Position numbers and translations under genes: made by a program | Notes under the pieces: model-generated | Told to the model about the DNA's origin: nothing | Databases searched by the model: none | The model's input: only the letters and a program-made list of their open reading frames with translations | Part shown: positions 1 to 6,692 of the stretch, piece by piece | Layout of the letters: each line of letters starts with the position of its first letter | Position numbering within the stretch: position 1 is the first letter of the stretch | Source: Alphaproteobacteria bacterium | Lineage (GTDB): Bacteria; Pseudomonadota; Alphaproteobacteria; Sphingomonadales; Sphingomonadaceae | Direction: 5' to 3' | DNA: 10,609 nt | NCBI GenBank assembly: GCA_020249025.1 | Contig: JADCGM010000085.1 | Span: forward strand, 1-10,609

Positions 1-200
1 CCACCCAACCCGGAGGCCCACCCCGCAGAAATCGCTGTCCTACACCCCCGCGCTTCGCTCACACTCCGTCCGTCCCGCACTCCCGAGTCGCGGGGTGCGC
101 GCTCGTTCTCCCGGCTGACGAACGGATCGGTTTGATCCCCTCCCGGCTTGATACTTTGTGTGAACTGTCGCGCCCGCCGGCCCCGCCGGACCGCCCCCGG
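1..200. other. Left-edge region with no supported gene
   Basis: I see no recognisable coding sequence in this stretch. The forward reading frame open from the edge to about position 213 and the reverse frame at 40-222 give proline-, arginine- and serine-rich translations that match no family I know. GC-rich direct repeats (CCGCCGG twice, about 175-190) are present but look like ordinary composition bias. The stretch is probably the upstream leader of the phosphate operon. It could also include the very end of an upstream gene, but the sequence gives no support for that. Confidence 0.5.
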
Positions 201-229
201 CTGTCACAAAAGTGAAACGCAATCGTCAT
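201..229 (+). promoter_or_regulatory. Candidate PHO box (PhoB-binding direct repeats) ahead of pstC
   Basis: Three 7-mers start at 201, 212 and 223, an exact 11-bp period: CTGTCAC, GTGAAAC and TCGTCAT. The first matches the classical PHO-box half-site CTGTCA(C/T) completely, the second at 4 of 7 positions and the third at 5 of 7. PHO boxes are known to be tandem 7-mers separated by 4-bp AT-rich spacers; here the spacers are AAAA and GCAA. The site lies 65 bp before the pstC start and on the coding strand, as expected for activation by PhoB, whose gene ends this operon. A weak -10-like TAGGAC follows at 251-256. That the site binds PhoB is an inference from sequence and position. Confidence 0.65.
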
Positions 230-293
230 ACGCGCTGCCGGGTCGGGCGCTAGGACAGCGCGCGGCAGTCACTCGCGCAGGCGATTCTCTCAC

Positions 294-1682
294 GTGACCA
301 TTGGGGTGGTTCTTCTCGGTCTGGCGGCGCTCGGGCTGGTCGCGTGGCTCGCCGGCCGTGCGCGCGCCATCGCCTTTGCCGGCACCGTCGACCGTCTCCA
401 GATCCATTCGCGCCCGGCCCAGCACGGCTGGTGGGTCGCGCTGTGCGCGCTCGGCCCGGCGCTGCTGCTTGTCGCGGCCTGGGGCGTCACCGGCGACTCG
501 ATCGTCGCCAACCGCGTTCTCGCCGCCATCCCGGCTGCCGAGCTTCCGGCGACCCCGGTCGAGCAGCAGGCGATCCTGACCGAAGCCAAGAGCGTCGCGC
601 GCGGCGACCTGCCCGGCGCCTTCAACCCAGTCGCCGGCAAGGCCGCCGAGCTGTGGCGCGCGACCGAGCGCGGCGGCACGATCGCGGTCGGCATCCTCGC
701 GCTGGCGCTGGCCGCTGCCGGCGGCGCCTGGGGCTACACCCGCGTCCGCCCCGATTTTCGCGCCCGCACCCGCGTCGAGCGCGTGGTGATGGCAGTGCTC
801 GTCACCGCCTCGCTCGTCGCGATCCTGACGACGGTGGGCATCGTCGCCTCGCTGGTGTTCGAAAGCTGGCGCTTCTTCACGATGGTCTCGCCCATCGAGT
901 TCCTGACCGGCACCACCTGGTCGCCGCAGACCGCGATGCGCGCCGATCAGGTCGGCTCGTCGGGCGCGTTCGGCGCGGTCCCGCTATTCTGGGGCACGGT
1001 CTTCATCGGCGCGATCATCGCCATGATCGTCGCCATCCCGCTTGGGCTGATGTCGGCGGTCTATCTGACGCAATACGCCAACCCGACGGCGCGCAAGGTG
1101 TTGAAGCCGCTGCTCGAGCTGCTCGCCGGCGTCCCGACCGTGGTCTACGGCTATTTCGCGGCCCTGACAGTCGCGCCGGCGGTGCGCGACTTCGCGCTCT
1201 CCATCGGCATCAGCAGCGCCTCGTCCGAAAGCGCGCTGGCGGCGGGTGCCGTGATGGGCATCATGATCATCCCCTTCGTCTCCTCGATGGCGGACGATGC
1301 GCTGACGGCGGTCCCATCCGCGATGCGCGACGGCAGCCTGGCGATGGGCGCGACGCCCTCGGAGACAATCCGCCGCGTCATGCTGCCGGCGGCCCTCCCC
1401 GGCATCGTCGGCGGCGTCCTGCTCGCGGTCAGCCGCGCCATCGGCGAGACGATGATCGTCGTCATGGCGGCGGGTCTGGCCGCCAACCTTACCGCCAACC
1501 CCTTCCAGTCGGTGACGACGGTGACGACGCAGATCGTCCAGCTGCTCACCGGCGACCAGGAGTTCGATTCGGCGAAGACGCTCAGCGCCTTCGCGCTCGG
1601 GCTCGTCCTCTTCCTCGTGACGCTCGCGCTCAACGTCTACGCGCTCAGCGTCGTCAAGCGCTACCGCGAGGCCTATGACTAG
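294..1682 (+). CDS. pstC: Phosphate ABC transporter permease PstC
   Basis: This is one of the two inner-membrane channel subunits of the PstSCAB high-affinity phosphate importer, working with PstA, the PstB ATPase and a periplasmic PstS. The product is 462 residues, longer than the roughly 320 of E. coli PstC. The extra length is N-terminal: membrane segments near residues 1-20 and 44-65, a linker rich in Ala and Glu, then segments near 126-147 and 163-190. The ABC permease core starts around W233. It carries the cytoplasmic coupling (EAA) loop at about 340-366, with the pattern VPSAMRDGSLAMGA and a following LPAALPGI, and membrane spans on both sides. The start is GTG at 294 with only a weak ribosome site, so it is less certain than the rest. 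The 3' end overlaps pstA by 8 bp. A PHO-box-like array lies 65 bp upstream. The family assignment is secure. Confidence 0.95.
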   Translation: MTIGVVLLGLAALGLVAWLAGRARAIAFAGTVDRLQIHSRPAQHGWWVALCALGPALLLVAAWGVTGDSIVANRVLAAIPAAELPATPVEQQAILTEAKSVARGDLPGAFNPVAGKAAELWRATERGGTIAVGILALALAAAGGAWGYTRVRPDFRARTRVERVVMAVLVTASLVAILTTVGIVASLVFESWRFFTMVSPIEFLTGTTWSPQTAMRADQVGSSGAFGAVPLFWGTVFIGAIIAMIVAIPLGLMSAVYLTQYANPTARKVLKPLLELLAGVPTVVYGYFAALTVAPAVRDFALSIGISSASSESALAAGAVMGIMIIPFVSSMADDALTAVPSAMRDGSLAMGATPSETIRRVMLPAALPGIVGGVLLAVSRAIGETMIVVMAAGLAANLTANPFQSVTTVTTQIVQLLTGDQEFDSAKTLSAFALGLVLFLVTLALNVYALSVVKRYREAYD

Positions 1683-2979
1683 CGCCGCCGCCACCCCGCC
1701 CGCCGGCCCGACGCGCCGCCCGACCGACTGGGCGTCAGCGGAGATGCGCGCCCGCATCCGCCGCCGCTATCGCAGCGAGCGGCTGTTCCGGCTCGTCGGC
1801 CTCGCCGCGCTCGTGCTGGCGGCGAGCTTCCTCGCCTTCCTGCTGTTCACCATCGGCCGCAACGGCCTCACCGGCTTCGAGCGCACCGAGGTCAAGGTCA
1901 CCGTCGCCTTCGATCCGGCGGTGCTCAACCTGCGCCCCGAACAGCTGACCGGCCCCGGCGCCGAGGCGGCGCTCGGCGCGGCCGACTTCCAGACCGTGCT
2001 CGCCAACGGCGTCACCAATTCGCTCGGGCCCGACGGCGAGGGCATGATCAGCGAGGGCGCATGGCTGACGCTGCGCGACATGCTGGCCAAGCGTCCCGAC
2101 TTGCTCGGCATGCAGGCCGACGTCTGGGTGCCGGCGACGAGCGTCGTCGACCAGCTCGCCAAGGGCCGGCTCGACCGGGCGGGGCGCACCGTCTCCGCCG
2201 ACCTCCTGCTGCGCTACGACTCGCTCGAACGCCGCAAGCTGCTGCGCACCGGCTGGAACACCGCCTTCCTGTCGGTCGCGGACTCGACGGATCCGGAGCT
2301 GGCGGGCGTGTGGGGCGCGCTGAAGGGCTCGCTGCTAACGCTCGCGGTGACGCTGTCGATCTGCTTCCCGGTCGGCGTGCTGGCGGCGATCTATCTCGAG
2401 GAATATGCGCCGCGGAACCGCTGGACCGACATCATCGAGGTCAGCATCAACAATCTCGCGGCCGTCCCCTCGATCATCTTCGGCCTGCTCGGCCTCGCGG
2501 TGTTCCTCAATTTCATGAACCTGCCGCGCTCGGCCCCGATCGTGGGCGGCCTGACGCTGGCGCTGATGACGATGCCCGTGATCGTCATCGCCGGGCGCGT
2601 CGCCATCAAGGCGGTGCCGCCGTCGATCCGCGACGGCGCGCTCGCGGTCGGCGCGTCCCCGGTGCAGGTGGTCTTCCACCATGTGCTGCCGCTGGCGCTG
2701 CCGGGCATCCTCACCGGCACAATCATCGGCATGAGCCGCGCGCTCGGCGAGACCGCGCCGCTGCTGCTCATCGGCATGCGCGCCTTCGTCGCCGACGTGC
2801 CTGCGGGCGTGACCCAGCCGGCGACCGTGCTGCCGGTGCAGATCTATCTCTGGTCCGACGAGGTGGCGCGCGGCTTCGTCGAGAAGACCTCGGCGGCGAT
2901 CATCGTGCTGCTCATGGTGCTGCTGCTGATGAACGGGCTCGCCATCTATCTGCGCAACAAGTTCGAGAGGCGCTGGTGA
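1675..2979 (+). CDS. pstA: Phosphate ABC transporter permease PstA
   Basis: This is the second membrane subunit of the phosphate importer, pairing with PstC. The product is 434 residues, against about 300 in E. coli. A transmembrane segment at about 39-60 is followed by a periplasmic-looking stretch at about 61-210 before the permease core. That layout fits the DUF3333-type N-terminal domain known from alphaproteobacterial PstA; I recognise it by layout, not by a search. Core membrane spans lie near 215-240, 256-280, 290-310, 340-362 and 405-427. The EAA coupling loop is at about 314-335 (VPPSIRDGALAVGAS), followed by LPLALPGI. The ATG at 1675 lies inside the end of pstC with an 8-bp overlap. 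GAGG lies just before it with a very short spacer, so translational coupling with pstC probably matters. The stop codon overlaps the GTG start of pstB. Confidence 0.95.
   Translation: MTSAAATPPAGPTRRPTDWASAEMRARIRRRYRSERLFRLVGLAALVLAASFLAFLLFTIGRNGLTGFERTEVKVTVAFDPAVLNLRPEQLTGPGAEAALGAADFQTVLANGVTNSLGPDGEGMISEGAWLTLRDMLAKRPDLLGMQADVWVPATSVVDQLAKGRLDRAGRTVSADLLLRYDSLERRKLLRTGWNTAFLSVADSTDPELAGVWGALKGSLLTLAVTLSICFPVGVLAAIYLEEYAPRNRWTDIIEVSINNLAAVPSIIFGLLGLAVFLNFMNLPRSAPIVGGLTLALMTMPVIVIAGRVAIKAVPPSIRDGALAVGASPVQVVFHHVLPLALPGILTGTIIGMSRALGETAPLLLIGMRAFVADVPAGVTQPATVLPVQIYLWSDEVARGFVEKTSAAIIVLLMVLLLMNGLAIYLRNKFERRW
2965..2970 (+). promoter_or_regulatory. Ribosome binding site that sets the pstB GTG start
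   Basis: GAGAGG lies 5 nt before the GTG at 2976. The alternative ATG at 2985 would sit 14 nt from it, too far for efficient initiation. The site therefore favours GTG, which also gives the common 4-bp GTGA overlap with the pstA stop. Confidence 0.6.
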
Positions 2980-3773
2980 ACGACATGACCAACCCCGCGA
3001 CCACGGCCGCCGCCGCGCCCTACAAGATGCGCGCGGGCGAGGTGTCCGTGTTCTACGGACCCAAGCAGGCGCTCAACGCCGTCTCCATCGACATCGGCCG
3101 CGAGGACGTCACCGCGTTCATCGGCCCGTCGGGCTGCGGCAAGTCGACCTTCCTGCGCTGCCTCAACCGCATGAACGACACCATCCCCGGCGCGCGCGTC
3201 GAGGGGCGGATCGAGCTCGACGGCGAGGACATCTACGCCAGCGGCATGGACGTCGTGCAGCTGCGCGCCCGCGTCGGCATGGTGTTCCAGAAGCCGAACC
3301 CGTTCCCCAAGTCGATCTACGAGAACATCGCCTACGGCCCGCGCATTCACGGTCTGGCCCGCACCAAGGCCGAGATGGACGTGATCGTCGAGCGCTCGCT
3401 GCGCCGCGCCGGGCTCTGGGACGAGGTCAAGGACCGGCTCGCCGACAGCGGCACTGCGCTCTCGGGCGGCCAGCAGCAGCGGCTGTGCATCGCCCGCGCC
3501 ATCGCGGTCGACCCCGAGGTCATCCTCATGGACGAGCCGTGCTCGGCGCTCGATCCGATCGCGACCGCCAAGATCGAGGAGCTGATCGACGAACTGCGCG
3601 GCCGCTACGCCATCGTCATCGTCACCCACAACATGCAGCAGGCGGCGCGCGTCAGCCAGAAGACCGCCTTCTTCCACCTCGGCACGCTCGTCGAATACGG
3701 CGACACGTCCGACATCTTCACCAACCCGCGCGAGACCCGGACGAAGGACTACATCACCGGGCGGTACGGATAG
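2976..3773 (+). CDS. pstB: Phosphate ABC transporter ATP-binding protein PstB
   Basis: This cytoplasmic ATPase powers phosphate import through PstC and PstA, and is also part of the complex that passes phosphate status to PhoU and PhoR. The product is 265 residues from the GTG start, close to the usual family length of about 257. All ABC signatures are visible: Walker A GPSGCGKST at 50-58, the Q-loop at Q105 in FQKPNPFP (typical of PstB), the signature LSGGQQQRL at 162-170, Walker B ending in D186-E187 with CSALD just after, and the switch histidine H218 in VTHN. The GTG start is preferred over ATG 2985 because GAGAGG lies 5 nt upstream and it overlaps pstA by 4 bp. ATG would give 262 residues. 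phoU follows after 11 bp. Confidence 0.96.
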   Translation: MNDMTNPATTAAAAPYKMRAGEVSVFYGPKQALNAVSIDIGREDVTAFIGPSGCGKSTFLRCLNRMNDTIPGARVEGRIELDGEDIYASGMDVVQLRARVGMVFQKPNPFPKSIYENIAYGPRIHGLARTKAEMDVIVERSLRRAGLWDEVKDRLADSGTALSGGQQQRLCIARAIAVDPEVILMDEPCSALDPIATAKIEELIDELRGRYAIVIVTHNMQQAARVSQKTAFFHLGTLVEYGDTSDIFTNPRETRTKDYITGRYG

Positions 3774-3784
3774 GAGTTTGCGTC

Positions 3785-4510
3785 ATGGTTGAAACCAGCG
3801 CCCATACCGTCAAGTCGTTCGACGACGAGCTGCGCCAGCTCCGCGCCTATGTGTCGGAGATGGGCGGGCTCGCCGAAGCGCAGATCAAGGCCGCGATCGA
3901 CGCGCTCACCAAGCGCGACAGCGAGCGGGCCCAGCGCGTCGTCGAGACCGACGTCCAGATCGACCGCCTCGAGGCCGAGGTCGAGCGGCTCGCGGTGCGC
4001 ACCATCGCGCTGCGCGCGCCGATGGCCGACGACCTGCGCGAGATCATCGCCGCGCTGAAGATCTCGGCGGTGCTGGAGCGCATCGGCGACTATGCCAAGA
4101 ACATCGCGAAGCGCACGGCGGTCCTTGCCCAGACGAGCGCGATCCAGCCGATCAGCGTGATGCCGGCGATGGCCGACGATGTCGCCGCGATGGTGCGCGA
4201 TTCGCTCGACGCCTACGCCGACCGCGACGCCGCCAAGGCGCTCGCCGTCTGCAACCGCGACCAGACCATCGACGATTATTACAACAGCCTGTTCCGCGCG
4301 CTCCTCACCTACATGATGGAGAACCCGCACCACATCACGCCGTCGGCGCACCTGCTGTTCGTCGCCAAGAACCTTGAGCGCATCGGCGACCACGCGACCA
4401 ACGTCGCCGAGATGGTGCACTTCGGCGTCACCGGCGAGCATATCGGCGAGCGGCCGAAGGGCGGCGATCCCTCCTATGCGGCCATCGAGGCGGGCGGGGC
4501 GGCCAAGTGA
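3785..4510 (+). CDS. phoU: Phosphate signalling complex protein PhoU
   Basis: PhoU is a cytoplasmic all-helical protein. It links PstSCAB activity to the PhoR/PhoB two-component system and keeps the Pho response off when phosphate is plentiful. The product is 241 residues, the usual size. The family's two repeated metal-binding helices are clear: ERIGDYAKN at 98-106 and ERIGDHATN at 198-206, both following the E-R-x-x-D-x-x-x-N pattern. They mark the two three-helix PhoU domains. The ATG at 3785 has AGGAG at 3772-3776 with an 8-nt spacer, the best ribosome site in the operon, and the AGGAG overlaps the pstB stop. The gene ends in a 4-bp GTGA overlap with phoB, so the two regulators are probably made in a fixed ratio. 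Confidence 0.96.
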   Translation: MVETSAHTVKSFDDELRQLRAYVSEMGGLAEAQIKAAIDALTKRDSERAQRVVETDVQIDRLEAEVERLAVRTIALRAPMADDLREIIAALKISAVLERIGDYAKNIAKRTAVLAQTSAIQPISVMPAMADDVAAMVRDSLDAYADRDAAKALAVCNRDQTIDDYYNSLFRALLTYMMENPHHITPSAHLLFVAKNLERIGDHATNVAEMVHFGVTGEHIGERPKGGDPSYAAIEAGGAAK

Positions 4511-5196
4511 AGCCGCGCATCCTCGTCGTCGAGGATGACGCCAGCCTCGTCGAGCTGATCCGCTACAATCTCGACGCCGCCGGCTTCGACGTCGTCCACA
4601 CCGACGACGGCGAGGAGGCGCTGACGCTCGCCGACGAGGAGCGGCCCGATCTCGTCCTGCTCGACTGGATGATCGCGAACCTGCCCGGCATCGAGGTCTG
4701 CCGCCGCCTGCGCCGCAAGCCCGCGACCGCCAACGTGCCGATCCTCATGCTCACCGCCCGCGCCGACGAGGCCGACCGCATCCGCGGGCTGGAGACGGGC
4801 GCCGACGACTACATCACCAAGCCGTTCAGCCCGCGCGAGCTGATCGCCCGCATCAATGCGGTGTTGCGCCGCCTGCGCCCCGCACTCGCTGGCGGCAGCC
4901 TCGACTATGCCGGGATCTCGATGGATCTGGCGCAGATGAAGGTGACCCGCGACGGCCAGCCGATCGCACTCGGGCCGACCGAATTCCGCCTGCTGCGCCA
5001 CTTCCTCGAACATCCGGCGCGGGTGTTCTCGCGCGAGCAGCTGCTCGATTCGGTCTGGGGCCGCGACGTCTATGTCGAGATTCGCACCGTCGACGTGCAC
5101 ATTCGCCGGCTGCGCAAGGCGATCAACGTCGACGACACGCTGCCGGACGTGATCCGCACCGTGCGCTCGGCCGGCTACGCGCTCGACGCGAGCTGA
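4507..5196 (+). CDS. phoB: Phosphate regulon response regulator PhoB
   Basis: PhoB is an OmpR/PhoB-family response regulator. When phosphorylated by the kinase PhoR (not in the window) it binds PHO boxes and activates phosphate-starvation genes. The product is 229 residues, as in E. coli. The receiver domain spans about 3-120, with acidic residues E9, D10 and D11, phospho-acceptor D53 in LLDWM, the switch T83 in MLTAR and K105 in ITKPF. The winged-helix DNA-binding domain spans about 128-226 and includes LGPTEFRLLRHFLEHP, the REQLLDSVWG segment and the RTVDVHIRRLRKAI recognition-helix region. The GTG start overlaps the phoU stop by 4 bp. The stop codon is 3 bp from the stop of a convergent gene, leaving no room for a separate terminator. 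PhoB rather than another OmpR-type regulator is supported by both sequence and operon. Confidence 0.94.
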   Translation: MKPRILVVEDDASLVELIRYNLDAAGFDVVHTDDGEEALTLADEERPDLVLLDWMIANLPGIEVCRRLRRKPATANVPILMLTARADEADRIRGLETGADDYITKPFSPRELIARINAVLRRLRPALAGGSLDYAGISMDLAQMKVTRDGQPIALGPTEFRLLRHFLEHPARVFSREQLLDSVWGRDVYVEIRTVDVHIRRLRKAINVDDTLPDVIRTVRSAGYALDAS

Positions 5197-5199
5197 GGG

Positions 5200-5472
5200 T
5201 CAGCGCTCCACAGCCCTGAACAGGCGCGTCACGAACTCCGCGCGCTGGGCGTCGAGCGCGGCGGTCTTGTCGGCGGGCATCGCATGCGCCTCGACCGCCC
5301 CGAGGCTGCCTTCCTTGCGCTCGACATAATCCTCCAGCACCGCGAGGCGGTGGCGGAGCACCCATTGCTCACGGGCGAGCTCCAGCACCATCGTCACCAG
5401 CGCATCGACCGCGGGGTCGTCGAAGAAGGTCGGCCGGTCGCCCTTGGCGGCGCGCGGGAGCGGCTCGGTCAT
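5200..5472 (-). CDS. Uncharacterised 90-residue helical protein coupled to the methyltransferase
   Basis: I do not recognise a named family. The product is 90 residues with no signal peptide or membrane segment. After a Pro-rich start it has the pattern FFDDPAVDALV at about 16-26. A predicted long amphipathic helix follows at about 24-54 (VMLELAREQWVLRHRL region, rich in Leu, Glu and Arg, possibly coiled-coil), and a second helix at about 70-90 ends in RLFRAVER. The start is chosen because its ATG overlaps the methyltransferase stop as ATGA, a standard translational-coupling arrangement. An open frame continues upstream to 5646, but that part is Arg/Gly-rich and reads across methyltransferase codons, so I leave it out. 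The coupling suggests a partner or small accessory subunit of the methyltransferase; this is inference. The stop is 3 bp from the phoB stop on the other strand. Confidence 0.75.
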   Translation of the reverse strand: MTEPLPRAAKGDRPTFFDDPAVDALVTMVLELAREQWVLRHRLAVLEDYVERKEGSLGAVEAHAMPADKTAALDAQRAEFVTRLFRAVER

Positions 5473-6635
5473 GCCCAGGCCCCGTAGGTGAACCAGCGCA
5501 CGCCGTCGGCGAGCCGCCCGGTGTTCCCGTCGATGCCGGTCGCCTCGGCCGAGGCTTCGGCCTTCACCGCGTCCGCGCCGTACCAGCCGATCGAGGGCAC
5601 GACCGCCTGGAAGAAGCCGTCCGCGGCGAAGCCCGCCGTGCGGCACAGCTCGGCCGGGTCCTGATCGCGGTAGCCCTTGTAGTAGGGCTCGGCGTTATAG
5701 AAGCAGTCCCAGTCGAGGTAGAAGGCGTCGTACGGGTCCATCTGGCCGTTGGGCGGCAGCTCGTAATGGAGCATCAGCCCGCCTGGCCGCAGCAGCCGCT
5801 TCGCCTCTGCGAACACCGCGCGGATGTCCTTCAGCGGCAGCTCGTGAAGGAACATCGACGAGAAGACGAGGTCGAAGCTGCCGTCTTCGAAGCCGGTGGC
5901 GCGGGCGTCGCGCTGCTTGAAGTGCGCCTTGACCCCCTGCGCCTCGGCGCGGGCGTGGGCATAGCGCAGGCCGGGCGCCGCCACGTCGATGCCGATCACC
6001 TCCGCCACCGGATAGGTGCGCGCCCAAGGCAGCGTCTGGTGCCCGACGGTGCAGCCGAGATCGAGGATGCGCTGCGGGCGGAAATCGGGGAAGCGCGCCG
6101 ACAGCCACAGCGCGATCGACGAGCCGATGTCGTCGAGGTTCTCCCCCATCAGCCCGAAGGAGAAGACGCCGAGGCCGTTCTCGTAGATCGCGCCCGCCGC
6201 GCCGTCCGCGCCATTGGCGTAGCCGCCCGGCATGAGGTGGACGTCGATCGCCGAGACGTTCTTCGGCACCTCGAGTGCAGGATCGAGCTCGAGCGTCCCG
6301 CCGGCCTTGCCGGTCAGCCCGGCGAGGCGGCCGGCGAAGGCCGCGCGCTCGCGCTCGACGGTGCCGCGCACCGAATCCCACACCATCTCCTGCGCGTTGA
6401 CCCGGGTCGCCGAATAGAAGCGGAAGAACAGATCCGGCTTGATCGCCTTGTGGACCTCCTGCCCGGTCGCCGGCGGCGCGGGCAGCTTCGGCGCGATGGT
6501 TTCGGTCCAGCGCGTCTTCATGTGGGCGGCCATGTCGTTCAGCACATGGCTGCGCAGCGCGGAGACGAAATCCATCCCCGCCCGCTCGTCGAGCGTCGGG
6601 GACAGGGCGAGATCGGGATGGACGAAGCGGCTCAT
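5469..6635 (-). CDS. Class I SAM-dependent methyltransferase, substrate unknown
   Basis: The product is 388 residues. The Rossmann-type methyltransferase domain occupies about 185-300. Motif I is ILDLGCTVGHQT at 190-201. The acidic residue expected to bind the SAM ribose is D217 in VIGIDVAA. The adenine-contact D243 lies in QRDAR, followed by FDLVFSSMFLHEL (254-266) and the LLRPGG turn at 281-286. The first 180 residues form a separate domain with aromatic and charged patches (DLFFRFYSATRVNAQEM) that I cannot assign, and the C-terminal 90 residues are also family-specific. These flanking parts probably set substrate choice; small molecule versus protein cannot be decided. The ATG at 6635 has TTAGGA upstream with a 7-nt spacer. 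The gene overlaps the 90-residue protein by 4 bp and follows the MFS gene by 57 bp, so all three may be co-transcribed. Confidence 0.87.
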   Translation of the reverse strand: MSRFVHPDLALSPTLDERAGMDFVSALRSHVLNDMAAHMKTRWTETIAPKLPAPPATGQEVHKAIKPDLFFRFYSATRVNAQEMVWDSVRGTVERERAAFAGRLAGLTGKAGGTLELDPALEVPKNVSAIDVHLMPGGYANGADGAAGAIYENGLGVFSFGLMGENLDDIGSSIALWLSARFPDFRPQRILDLGCTVGHQTLPWARTYPVAEVIGIDVAAPGLRYAHARAEAQGVKAHFKQRDARATGFEDGSFDLVFSSMFLHELPLKDIRAVFAEAKRLLRPGGLMLHYELPPNGQMDPYDAFYLDWDCFYNAEPYYKGYRDQDPAELCRTAGFAADGFFQAVVPSIGWYGADAVKAEASAEATGIDGNTGRLADGVRWFTYGAWA

Positions 6636-6692
6636 GCTGCGATCCTAACCGGCTCCGGCTGCAGGGAAACCCCCGGAAAGCGCGGGTGACCG

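Noticed and set aside
40..222. Minus-strand open frame of 60 codons at the left edge
   Set aside because: The product is unrecognisable, it overlaps the candidate PHO box, and nothing supports translation.
344..1678. Plus-strand open frame of 444 codons inside pstC
   Set aside because: It is a shifted-frame shadow of pstC, rich in Arg and Ala, with no membrane segments or motifs.
5181..5193. Small inverted repeat (GCTCG-ACG-CGAGC) at the end of phoB as a terminator
   Set aside because: It has a five-base stem inside coding sequence with no T-run.
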